DNA of 35,533 nucleotides. Source: Oscillospiraceae bacterium. Its GTDB lineage: Bacteria > Bacillota > Clostridia > Oscillospirales > Ruminococcaceae. A program made the translations under genes and the position numbers. The notes below the pieces were generated by a model. The model made no database searches and was not told the origin of the DNA. It saw only the letters and a list, made by a program, of their open reading frames with translations. The number at the start of each line of letters is the position of its first letter. The first letter of the stretch is position 1. Below, one piece after another: positions 25,434 through 33,266 of the stretch. The DNA is taken from positions 1 through 35,533 of the forward strand of contig JAHHTS010000018.1 in NCBI GenBank assembly GCA_020024475.1. Direction: 5' to 3'.

Positions 25434-25451
25434 GGTTAGGTACTTCTAACC
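25434..25451. promoter_or_regulatory. Inverted repeat between feoA and feoB
   Basis: GGTTAG (25434-25439) and CTAACC (25446-25451) are perfect inverted repeats 6 bases apart, 12 bases before the feoB start and next to its ribosome binding site. The half-sites resemble those of DtxR-family metal regulators. Confidence 0.5.
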
Positions 25452-25463
25452 AAAGAGGAGAAT

Positions 25464-27326
25464 ATGGGAGATATAATTATAAAAAAACAAAGTCACGAGA
25501 ATGTAAATGAAGATGAAATTTTGCGTGCTGAAATAAAAAATATAAAAGATAAGAAATTCACAGTAGCTCTTGTGGGTAATCCTAACTGTGGAAAAACTAC
25601 ATTATTCAATATGCTGACTAAGAGTAGGGAATACGTTGGAAACTGGCCAGGTGTAACAGTTGAAAAGAAAGTAGCAAAATTGGTTGATAACAACAATGTT
25701 GCTGTTGTGGATTTACCTGGAGTTTATTCACTAAGTCCATTTTCATTGGATGAAAGGGTTACCCATGATTATATAGAGAACGAAAATCCTGATCTTGTAA
25801 TAAATATAATTGACACTACATTACTAGAAAGAAGTCTTATACTAACTGAAGCAATAGCGTGTCATGGTGTGCCTATGGTATGCGCATTAAATATGGCAGA
25901 TATAGCACGAAAAAATGGTATAGAAGTTGATACTCAATATTTGGAGTCCGTTTTTAATTGTCCGTTTGTTGAAATTTCTGCCTCAAAAGAAATAGGAATT
26001 GATGTTTTGTTAGACACAATTGCACATCAACTTGTAGAAAGAAAACCAGCAACAAGCATACTTCCCGAAGACGCATCAGATGAAGAAATACATGAGGCTA
26101 TTGCAGAAGTTGCACAAAAGAGTGCGGTGATTGATGATAAAGATAATTTCTCAGATAGAGTAGATAGAATAGTAACTGATAAATGGTTTGCTATTCCAAT
26201 TTTCTTTGTTGTTTGCTGGGGAATTTATTATGTGGCTATTCAAGGAGTCGGTGGAATAACAGGTAAATGGGCGGAAACATTTATGGATGCTACTTCTAAG
26301 TGGATTATAAATATATTTAATTCTATTGGGGTAAGCAATATTCTTACAAGTCTTGTGGTCGATGGTATTTTTAGTGGTGTGGGCAGTGTTTTGGAGTTTG
26401 TACCACAATTATTTGTACTATTTATTTTACTTTCAATACTTGAAGATTGCGGATATATGTCTAGAGTTGCATTTGTTATGGATAGGGTATTTAGAATGTT
26501 TGGACTATCTGGCAGAAGCTTTATTCCTATGGTCGTTGGTACTGGTTGCAGTGTGCCAGGTATTATGGCTAGTCGTACAATCGAAAATAATAAAGATAGA
26601 ATGATGACTTGTGTGCTTGTACCGTTTATGCCATGTAGTGCAAAACTTCCAATTATTTCACTGATGGCAGGAATAATGTTTCCTAAAAATACTCTTGTAG
26701 CACCATCTTTTTATCTTATAGGTATTGCTAGTGTAATTATTGGTGGGTTTATCCTTAAACATACGGCTGATTATAGACAGGATCCAGCTCCTTTTTTTAT
26801 GGAGCTATCACAGTACCATATGCCAACCATAAAAAATGTTTGGGAGGCAGCCAGTTCTAGGACTAAAGAATTTATTAAGAAAGTTACCACAATTATTCTA
26901 GCTGCATCAGCTATTATATGGCTTTTGAAATACTTTACCCCTACCATGGAGGTAGCGTCTATACCAGAAGAAAGCATTCTTGGTTATATTGGAAAATATA
27001 TCGCCCCTATATTTATACCGCTAGGATTTGGCAACTGGCAGAGTGCAGTAAGTATTTTAACAGGTTTTGCAGCAAGAGAAAATGTAGCAGCAACAATAAG
27101 TATTCTTTTTGGTTCGAATGAAGCTATAGAGCGGGCGTTTACAAAAGTATCGGCATTTTCGTTTTGCACATTTGTGTTGCTTTCTAGTCCTTGTATTGGT
27201 GCCATTGCTGCCATGAGGAAAGAACTCGGCAGCACAAAAATGACAGTAAAAGCACTTGTGTTTCAAACAAGCTACGCGTATTTTATAGCATTGCTTATTT
27301 ATCAAATAGGAAGTTTCGTATTTTAG
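25464..27326 (+). CDS. feoB: Ferrous iron transporter B
   Basis: This encodes 620 residues. FeoB imports Fe2+ using an N-terminal G domain: GNPNCGKT at 38-45 (G1), DLPG at 83-86 (G3) and NMAD at 143-146 (G4). After a helical spacer (to about 230) come the membrane domain and gate motifs, including MSRVAFVMDR, GTGCSVPGIMASRT and VPFMPCSAKLP with conserved Cys. The length is typical of short Firmicutes FeoB. GAGGAG precedes ATG 25464. It is in an operon with feoA and a small Cys-rich protein whose start lies 14 bases after the feoB stop. Confidence 0.95.
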   Translation: MGDIIIKKQSHENVNEDEILRAEIKNIKDKKFTVALVGNPNCGKTTLFNMLTKSREYVGNWPGVTVEKKVAKLVDNNNVAVVDLPGVYSLSPFSLDERVTHDYIENENPDLVINIIDTTLLERSLILTEAIACHGVPMVCALNMADIARKNGIEVDTQYLESVFNCPFVEISASKEIGIDVLLDTIAHQLVERKPATSILPEDASDEEIHEAIAEVAQKSAVIDDKDNFSDRVDRIVTDKWFAIPIFFVVCWGIYYVAIQGVGGITGKWAETFMDATSKWIINIFNSIGVSNILTSLVVDGIFSGVGSVLEFVPQLFVLFILLSILEDCGYMSRVAFVMDRVFRMFGLSGRSFIPMVVGTGCSVPGIMASRTIENNKDRMMTCVLVPFMPCSAKLPIISLMAGIMFPKNTLVAPSFYLIGIASVIIGGFILKHTADYRQDPAPFFMELSQYHMPTIKNVWEAASSRTKEFIKKVTTIILAASAIIWLLKYFTPTMEVASIPEESILGYIGKYIAPIFIPLGFGNWQSAVSILTGFAARENVAATISILFGSNEAIERAFTKVSAFSFCTFVLLSSPCIGAIAAMRKELGSTKMTVKALVFQTSYAYFIALLIYQIGSFVF

Positions 27327-27339
27327 CGAGGTTTATTTT

Positions 27340-27477
27340 ATGATAAATTTTTTAATAGGTGGTATATTAATATTTTTAATAGTTAACGGGATAAAAAGTT
27401 ATTTCTCTACTAAATGTGGTTGCTGTGGAGGAAATTGTTATAACTGTAAATCATCTTGTAGTAATAAGAATAAGTAA
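27340..27477 (+). CDS. FeoB-associated Cys-rich membrane protein
   Basis: This 45-residue gene is easily missed. A hydrophobic segment (about 3-18, INFLIGGILIFLIVNG) is followed by a Cys-rich tail with six Cys (positions 26, 28, 29, 33, 36 and 40), in the pattern CGCCGGNC..C...C. A family of such proteins is commonly encoded directly after feoB in Clostridia and may bring Fe2+ to the pore or sense it. The start codon is ATG 27340, about nine bases after a weak GAGG (27329-27332). A strong terminator follows, confirming that it ends the feo operon. Confidence 0.85.
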   Translation: MINFLIGGILIFLIVNGIKSYFSTKCGCCGGNCYNCKSSCSNKNK

Positions 27478-27480
27478 TAT

Positions 27481-27521
27481 AATAAATACGATGTAGTAAG
27501 ATGAATTACATCGTATTTATT
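27481..27521 (+). terminator. Terminator of the feo operon
   Basis: A perfect 15-bp stem (27481-27495 with 27507-27521) encloses an 11-nt loop and is followed by a short T run. Confidence 0.85.
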
Positions 27522-28092
27522 CTTTTTATGAGATAACATTTAATATCAGAAGTATTAGACGATTACTTTTATAGAACTAAAATTATCAATATAATTGGAA
27601 AATAGCACAATTTAGTATTCTTTGCAAGGTATTTTGTGGGATAAAATAGCAGAAATTTAAAAATAATTATATGAATTTGAATTAAATGTTACACAATAAC
27701 TTCAAATTATTTTCTATAAAATAATGAAAAATACAAATATGTCGTGACTAATTTAATATAGCTATCATAAAAAGAAATTATTGACAAAAAATAAGATAGT
27801 AATAAATCTTATGGATTTAGTCGAATAGTCTCCAAAAAATAGTCTGTAAAATTAATCAGTACTTGTTGAAAAATATAAATTTGTCATCATTTATGTTAAT
27901 ATATACAATCACTAATTGTGAAGAGAATTATCAAATAAATTAAACGATTAGTAAAAGGTGGTTTTAAACAACATACAAATAGTTATAAATATTTTAAATA
28001 TGTACATAACTAGGTGCAATATATTTCACGAAAAATTCATATAAACATTTTAGTTTAAATGGTTTATTTTACTTAATAATAAATTAGTTTTA
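27522..28092. other. Long AT-rich gap before the racemase gene
   Basis: This stretch of about 570 bases has no gene that I can support in any frame. It holds an 8-bp inverted repeat AATTTGAA/TTCAAATT (27674-27681, 27701-27708) and a TTGACA at 27781 without a convincing -10. It may be an old gene remnant or a spacer. Confidence 0.4.
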
Positions 28093-28121
28093 TTGAAAAT
28101 AATTTATATGGGTGATATTAT
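28093..28121 (+). promoter_or_regulatory. Promoter of the racemase gene
   Basis: TTGAAA (28093-28098) and TATTAT (28116-28121) are 17 bases apart, 38 bases before the start codon. Confidence 0.55.
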
Positions 28122-28159
28122 ATAAATAATATATAGTGTTATTATTTAAGGAGAAAACT

Positions 28160-28855
28160 ATGAGAAAAATTGGTCTTATCGGTGGTCTAAGTTGGCAGTC
28201 ATCAGTAGACTACTATAGAATTATCAATGAGGAATCAAACAAAAAATTAGGAAATAAATCAACAGTAGAGTCTATCATGTATTCTACTGATTTGGAAAGA
28301 AAATTTAACCTAGTCACAAGTGGACAGATTGACCAACTCGCTAAAGAATTTATTGAAATTGGTCAAAGCCTTGAAAAAGCGGGTGCAGATGTAATTATTA
28401 TGTGCACCAATACTATGCACACAGTTTTTGATGAAATTCAGAAACGGATTAATATTCCAATGATACATATTGTTGATGCAACAGCGGAAGCGATAAAACA
28501 ACAGAAAATAAATAAAGTAGCACTTCTTGGAACAACGTATACAATGACACAGCCGTTTTATATCGAAAAGTTGAAAAACAAATATGGCATTGACACTATT
28601 GTTCCCAAAACCGAACAAATGGATGAAATTATGAGAATAATCGAAGAAGAACTTACATTTGATATTATCAAAGATAATTCTAGAAATTTTGTTGTTGATG
28701 TTATAAAAGAACTTAAAGCTAAAGGTGCTCAAGGTGTCATTCTTGGTTGTACTGAGATACCAATGCTTATTAAGCAAACAGATAGTCCAATTCCTGTTTT
28801 TGACACAACTGCGCTCCATGCTATGGCAGCAGTTAATTTTGCTATGAATGAGTAA
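28160..28855 (+). CDS. Aspartate/glutamate racemase family protein
   Basis: This encodes 231 residues of the cofactor-independent Asp/Glu racemase fold. The catalytic Cys pair is present: Cys82 in MCTNTMH and Cys197 in GCTEI. The N-terminal IGGLSWQSSVDYY matches the YgeA/RacD group signature (usually GGMSWES). It would interconvert L- and D-aspartate or glutamate, or act on a related substrate; broad-specificity members exist. The start at 28160 follows AAGGAG by eight bases. It lies near amino acid transport and GltD-like genes, but in its own transcription unit. A murI function is less likely, because the signature is of the aspartate group. Confidence 0.88.
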   Translation: MRKIGLIGGLSWQSSVDYYRIINEESNKKLGNKSTVESIMYSTDLERKFNLVTSGQIDQLAKEFIEIGQSLEKAGADVIIMCTNTMHTVFDEIQKRINIPMIHIVDATAEAIKQQKINKVALLGTTYTMTQPFYIEKLKNKYGIDTIVPKTEQMDEIMRIIEEELTFDIIKDNSRNFVVDVIKELKAKGAQGVILGCTEIPMLIKQTDSPIPVFDTTALHAMAAVNFAMNE

Positions 28856-29010
28856 AATTATTTATTATATTAAACTGCATACTTACTACTTAATTAATTA
28901 GTTGCTAATAATTCGACTAACTACTTAATTTTTTCAATATTTTGATTTACAATTATGATTAAGATATGTTAGACATTATCTATTATAAATTAAATTAAAG
29001 GGGTCATATC

Positions 29011-29403
29011 ATGATTAATGAACAAGTAAAAAAAATTCTTGAAGAAAACCTTTGGGAACTTGCAACATCATCAAATGATGAAGTAAATGTTGTTCCTGTT
29101 GCTTTTAAAAATATTCTTGGCGAAAATAAAGTAGCGATCGCTGATGTGTTTATGAAAAAAACAATCGAAAACCTTGAAGTTAATCCAAAAGTTGCTATTA
29201 GTGTATTTGATTCAAAGACAATGGAGGGATATCAGCTTAAAGGGACAGCTGTACATATGACTGAAGGTGAAGAAGCTGAAAATGCTAAAAAAACAGTAAA
29301 AGAGCGGACAAAAGGCGGACTTGTTGCTAAAGGCATAGTATTAGTTACAGTTGAAAAAATTTATGTAACAACACCAGGTCCAGATAATAATAAACAAATA
29401 TAA
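29011..29403 (+). CDS. Pyridoxamine 5'-phosphate oxidase-like flavin-binding protein
   Basis: This encodes 130 residues with the split-barrel FMN-binding fold: NLWELATSSNDEVNVVPVAF at the start, then KVAIADVFMKKTIENLEVNPKVAISVFD and YQLKGTAVHMTEGEE. It is a short member, too small and too different to be a true PdxH; such proteins typically reduce or bind small molecules using FMN or F420-like flavins. AAGGGG precedes ATG 29011. It sits between the racemase and the GltD-like gene and is closed by a strong terminator. The substrate is unknown. Confidence 0.82.
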   Translation: MINEQVKKILEENLWELATSSNDEVNVVPVAFKNILGENKVAIADVFMKKTIENLEVNPKVAISVFDSKTMEGYQLKGTAVHMTEGEEAENAKKTVKERTKGGLVAKGIVLVTVEKIYVTTPGPDNNKQI

Positions 29404-29411
29404 AAAAATGT

Positions 29412-29436
29412 GCCCCCGATTAAGGGGGCTTTTTTA
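29412..29436 (+). terminator. Terminator after the PNPOx-like gene
   Basis: GCCCCC pairs with GGGGGC around a 6-nt loop, followed by seven T. Confidence 0.9.
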
Positions 29437-29522
29437 TTTCATAATAAATGTGATATAGACACATACAAAATTTATTTTTTTTGATATAATAAATAAAATA
29501 TCTTAGAAAAGGATGATTAAAA

Positions 29523-30737
29523 ATGGCTATAAATGTTGTTGAAGAAGCTAAGAGATGTCTTAATTGTAAAAATCCAATGTGTTCAAAGGGGTGCCCTGTA
29601 AATACACCTATTCCAATGATAATTCAAGAATTTTTGAATGGTGAAATAGATAAAGCTGGCCAACAGCTATTCGAGAATAATCCTTTGAGCGTGGTATGTT
29701 CACTTGTTTGTGACCACGAAAAACAATGCGAGGGTAATTGCATATTAGGTAGAAAAGGTACACCAGTTCATTTTTCTCATATAGAAAATTATATTTCAGA
29801 TAATTATTTGGATAAACTTGAACTTAAAAAAGGCAGAAAACAAGGCAAAAGAGTTGCTATTATAGGTTCAGGTCCAGCAGGTATTACTATTGCAGTAATT
29901 CTTGCACAAAAAGGATATGATATAACTATCTTCGAAGGTAGAGAAAAAATCGGTGGAGTACTTAGATACGGTATACCATCATTCAGATTACCAAAAACCA
30001 TTCTCGATAGATATAAAACTGAGCTAGAAAGTTTAGGTATAAAAATAAGACAAAACACAACTATTGGACAGGCAATAACTATTGATGACTTAAAACGAGA
30101 TGGATATAAAGCAATATTTATAGGAACGGGTGTTTGGAAACCTGTAACTTTGAATATTAAAGGCGAAAGTTTAGGAAATGTACATTATGCCATTGATTAT
30201 CTAGTAGATCCAGATGGATATAATCTTGGTAGAACAGTTGCTATTATTGGCGCAGGTAACGCAGCTATGGATGCGGCAAGAACCGCTATGAGAAAAGGTG
30301 CAAAACAGGTTACTGTTTATGCAAGAAGCAATCGTATTGCAGCATCATCAACAGAGGTTGATTATGCAAAAGCCGATGGAGTTATTTTCAAAAAAGGTAT
30401 GAGACCAGTCGAAATTTGTGATAATGGTGTCATATTTCAGAAAGCGGAACTAGATGAGAATAACAATGTTGTAAGTCTTTCTGAAAATATTCTCGAAAAA
30501 GCAGATACAGTTATAATTGCTGTTAGTCAAGGACCGCATAGCCGACTTACAAGTACAACAAAAGGTCTTGAGGCAAATTCAAAAGGGTTACTTGAAACAG
30601 ATGAGAAAGGTCGTACAAGTCTTGAAGGAATATTTGCTAGTGGTGATGTTGTTAATGGGGCTAGAACAGTAGTTGAAGCTGTAAAATATTCAAAAACAGT
30701 AGCACAGGCGATGGATGAATACCTTGCATCGTTATAG
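29523..30737 (+). CDS. GltD-like NAD(P)H-dependent oxidoreductase, stand-alone
   Basis: This encodes 404 residues. An N-terminal Fe-S region carries two Cys groups (12, 15, 20, 24 and 59, 63, 69, 73). An FAD-binding GSGPAG is at 115-120 and an NAD(P)-binding GAGNAAMDAAR starts at 243; the C-terminal FAD segment GIFASGDVVNGARTVVEAV is intact. This is the glutamate synthase small-subunit architecture, shared by NfnB/SudA-like electron-transfer flavoproteins. No large subunit (gltB-like) is next to it, so it may pass electrons to a separately encoded partner. At 404 residues it is shorter than typical GltD (about 470). An AAGGATG-like ribosome binding site precedes ATG 29523. Confidence 0.88.
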   Translation: MAINVVEEAKRCLNCKNPMCSKGCPVNTPIPMIIQEFLNGEIDKAGQQLFENNPLSVVCSLVCDHEKQCEGNCILGRKGTPVHFSHIENYISDNYLDKLELKKGRKQGKRVAIIGSGPAGITIAVILAQKGYDITIFEGREKIGGVLRYGIPSFRLPKTILDRYKTELESLGIKIRQNTTIGQAITIDDLKRDGYKAIFIGTGVWKPVTLNIKGESLGNVHYAIDYLVDPDGYNLGRTVAIIGAGNAAMDAARTAMRKGAKQVTVYARSNRIAASSTEVDYAKADGVIFKKGMRPVEICDNGVIFQKAELDENNNVVSLSENILEKADTVIIAVSQGPHSRLTSTTKGLEANSKGLLETDEKGRTSLEGIFASGDVVNGARTVVEAVKYSKTVAQAMDEYLASL

Positions 30738-31174
30738 AATATAGCGTAAAATTTAAATAGAAGTTATCAAGTAAAATCATAAAATAAAAGTTCGCAAATC
30801 ATGTTTGTAAAAGTCATACTAAGTTGTAGAATGAACATGACTTTAGCTATAACAGTATGATTTCTAATATATTGTGGTACATTGTATTTTATATTTGTAC
30901 ATTGATATGATGTATAATATTTTTTAGATATTGCCAATTTTATGTGTCATGATTATGCAATTTATTTTGATAATATTACAAGATTTACTTGTTTAGTGGT
31001 AAACTTAAATATATATAATTATATTAATAGCATCTTGATACTGCCAATTAAAAAGTTTGATTTAGAAGAAAAATATTATGTGAAATAGATATTTAACAAA
31101 GCTACAGTAATTGAAAAAATTTTAATTTATTAAAATCCGAAATAGTTGTTAATTTAACTAATACTATATAAATA
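30738..31174. other. AT-rich gap after the GltD-like gene
   Basis: No gene is visible. The only structure is an inverted repeat, AAAGTCAT (30810-30817) with ATGACTTT (30837-30844), overlapping CATGTT/AACATG arms. It lies 73 bases after the stop and could be a weak transcript end; there is no T run. Confidence 0.4.
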
Positions 31175-31210
31175 AAAACGGAGTGTATCACTTGTGTTAC
31201 ACTCCGTTTT
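31175..31210. terminator. Terminator of rny, bidirectional
   Basis: AAAACGGAGTGTA pairs perfectly with TACACTCCGTTTT around a 10-nt loop. The symmetric A/T ends allow use from both sides; the rny stop is about 35 bases away. Confidence 0.9.
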
Positions 31211-31244
31211 GAATTTTATATTGATTTAATTGTTTGCAAAGATG

Positions 31245-32804
31245 TTATTTAGCAAAATCAATTGCACGACTTTCTCTAATAACATTAACTTTAATCTGGC
31301 CAGGGTAGTCGAGTTCGCTTTCGATTCTTTTAACAATATCTCTAGCTAAAATCACAATTTCATCATCGCTGATAGCCTCAGGTTTAACCATAATTCTTAC
31401 TTCACGACCAGCCTGCACAGCATAGCTGTTTTCTACACCTTCAAAGCTATTAGAAATTTCTTCAAGTTTTTCAAGTCGTTTTATATAATTTTCAAGGTTT
31501 TCTCTTCTTGCGCCAGGACGAGCAGCGCTAATTGCATCTGCAGCCATTACTATAAATGCAAGTGGCGTTTGAGGTTCAACATCAAGGTGATGAGCTTGTA
31601 TTGCATGTATAATTTCTTTTGATTCTTTATATTTTTTAGCTACTTCCACACCAATTGATACATGAGTACCTTCATATTCATGGTCAAGACCTTTACCGAT
31701 ATCGTGTAAAAGGCCTGCACGTCTTGCTTGTGAAACGTTCATACCAAGTTCGCCAGCAATAAGCCCAGCTAAATATGATACTTCAAGTGAATGTTTAAGA
31801 ACATTCTGACCATAGCTTGTGCGATATTTGAGACGGCCAATGAGCTTGATAAGTTCTGGATGTAATCCATGAACGCCAGCTTCCATAACTGCTCGTTCGC
31901 CTTCTTTTTTAATAGTAAGATCAACTTCTTTTCTTGCTTTTTCAACAGTTTCTTCGATTCTAGCGGGATGAATACGACCATCTGAAATAAGTTTTTCTAA
32001 AGTTTGACGTGCTACTTCTCTTCTGATAGGATCAAAACTAGAAATTGTAATTGCCTCAGGTGTGTCATCAATTATAAGATCAACGCCTGTTGCAGTTTCA
32101 AGTGCACGAATATTTCTGCCTTCACGACCAATAATTCTTCCTTTCATTTCATCGCTTGGCAGCGGTACCACGCTGACTACAGCTTCCCGTGAATGATCGG
32201 CGGCACAGCGAGCAATAGTTTGAGTGAGCAAGTTTCTTGCCATTTCCTCGCTATCTTCCTTTAATTGGTTTTCAAAAGCTGTTATTTTTACAGCTTTTTC
32301 ATGTGTTAGTTGTTCATCAAGTTTTTGTAGAATTAAATCTTTTGCAGCATCTTGTGAAAGGCCAGAAATTGTTTCTAACTTTTCGAGTTCACGCTGTTTC
32401 ATTTGTTCGATTTCGTCAAGACGAGCGTTTACAAGAAGTTCTTTTTGCTTGATATCTGCATCTTTCTTTTCAAGAATTTCGGTTTTTTTATCTAGGTTTT
32501 CTTCTTTTTGGTTGAGTCGTCTTTCTTGACGAGTTACTTCACCCCTGCGCTCTTTAAGCTCTTTTTCGCTGTCTGCCTTTATTTTGTATATTTCATCTTT
32601 GGCTTCCAGCAAAATTTCTTTTTTCTTTTGAGCAGCTGCTCTGCTAGCTTCATTGCGTATTCTTATTGCTTCTTCTTCAGCACTACCGATTGTACTTTCA
32701 GCAGTTTTCATTCTATCACTAATGCCTTTTTTATATGCAAAAAAGGCAACAAAAATAGCCACAATGAGCACTATCAAAACAACTGATGGTAATGATAATG
32801 TCAT
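31245..32804 (-). CDS. rny: Ribonuclease Y
   Basis: This encodes 519 residues. RNase Y is the membrane-bound endonuclease that starts mRNA decay in many Firmicutes. An N-terminal membrane segment (about 5-23) is followed by a long charged coiled coil (about 30-205), a KH RNA-binding domain with GRIIGREGRN at 222-231, and an HD domain with the catalytic His367-Asp368 in LLHDIGKG. Length and order match the family. The start is ATG 32804, seven bases after AAGGAG. It is transcribed away from thrS in a single-gene unit. Confidence 0.96.
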   Translation of the reverse strand: MTLSLPSVVLIVLIVAIFVAFFAYKKGISDRMKTAESTIGSAEEEAIRIRNEASRAAAQKKKEILLEAKDEIYKIKADSEKELKERRGEVTRQERRLNQKEENLDKKTEILEKKDADIKQKELLVNARLDEIEQMKQRELEKLETISGLSQDAAKDLILQKLDEQLTHEKAVKITAFENQLKEDSEEMARNLLTQTIARCAADHSREAVVSVVPLPSDEMKGRIIGREGRNIRALETATGVDLIIDDTPEAITISSFDPIRREVARQTLEKLISDGRIHPARIEETVEKARKEVDLTIKKEGERAVMEAGVHGLHPELIKLIGRLKYRTSYGQNVLKHSLEVSYLAGLIAGELGMNVSQARRAGLLHDIGKGLDHEYEGTHVSIGVEVAKKYKESKEIIHAIQAHHLDVEPQTPLAFIVMAADAISAARPGARRENLENYIKRLEKLEEISNSFEGVENSYAVQAGREVRIMVKPEAISDDEIVILARDIVKRIESELDYPGQIKVNVIRESRAIDFAK

Positions 32805-32948
32805 GCTTTTACTCCTTCAGATAAGTGTTTAACATTTTTTAATTTTATTTTATCTATATTAGTAATGGTACTTATAATATAATTCATAATAAATTAATAT
32901 GCCATACATATATTTTAATTGTAGGCGCTCTACTTGTCAAGAAATATA

Positions 32949-32977
32949 TTGACAGTATATATAAAAAGTGATAATAT
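32949..32977 (+). promoter_or_regulatory. Promoter of the T-box-thrS unit
   Basis: TTGACA (32949-32954) and TAATAT (32972-32977) are 17 bases apart; transcription should start near 32984. Confidence 0.75.
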
Positions 32978-32984
32978 AAATTTA

Positions 32985-33207
32985 AAGCGATGATACGGAC
33001 ATGTTCTTAATTGAATGTTTTACAGAGAGCCTTTGGTAGCTGTGAAAAGGCAAACATCTTTAACGAATACCACCGTTGAGCAGACATGGAGAACTGTGTC
33101 CGGTTTAGAGCGTTATATCTTATAAGAGTGGCAAGTAATACTTGCAATTCGGGTGGAACCGTGGGGAATAACACACCTCATCCCGTTTGGGATGAAGGTG
33201 TTTTTTT
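32985..33207 (+). promoter_or_regulatory. T-box riboswitch controlling thrS
   Basis: A leader of about 220 nt begins with the T-box start region (GCGATGATACGGACATG) and includes an AGAGAG stretch near 33022. A candidate specifier ACC lies at 33069-33071 (GAATACCACC), matching threonine. The T-box sequence GGGTGGAACCGTGG is at 33151-33164, followed by a terminator (33173-33201) and T run. Uncharged tRNA-Thr would pair with ACC and the T-box bulge, favour the antiterminator and raise ThrRS synthesis. The second ACC (33072-33074) means the exact specifier needs structure modelling. Confidence 0.9.
33173..33207 (+). terminator. Regulated terminator of the thrS T-box
   Basis: ACACCTCATCCC pairs with GGGATGAAGGTGT, with one bulged A, around a 5-nt loop, followed by seven T. 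Confidence 0.88.
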
Positions 33208-33266
33208 ATTTATAAAACTACTTTGTCCCGAAGTCTGTAAAAACTAATCAAAAACAGAAAGGGAAA

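Noticed and set aside
28310..28819. 169-codon minus-strand open frame opposite the racemase
   Set aside because: It is fully antisense to a gene with both catalytic Cys motifs, and its Cys/Phe/Asn-rich composition is typical of a shadow frame.
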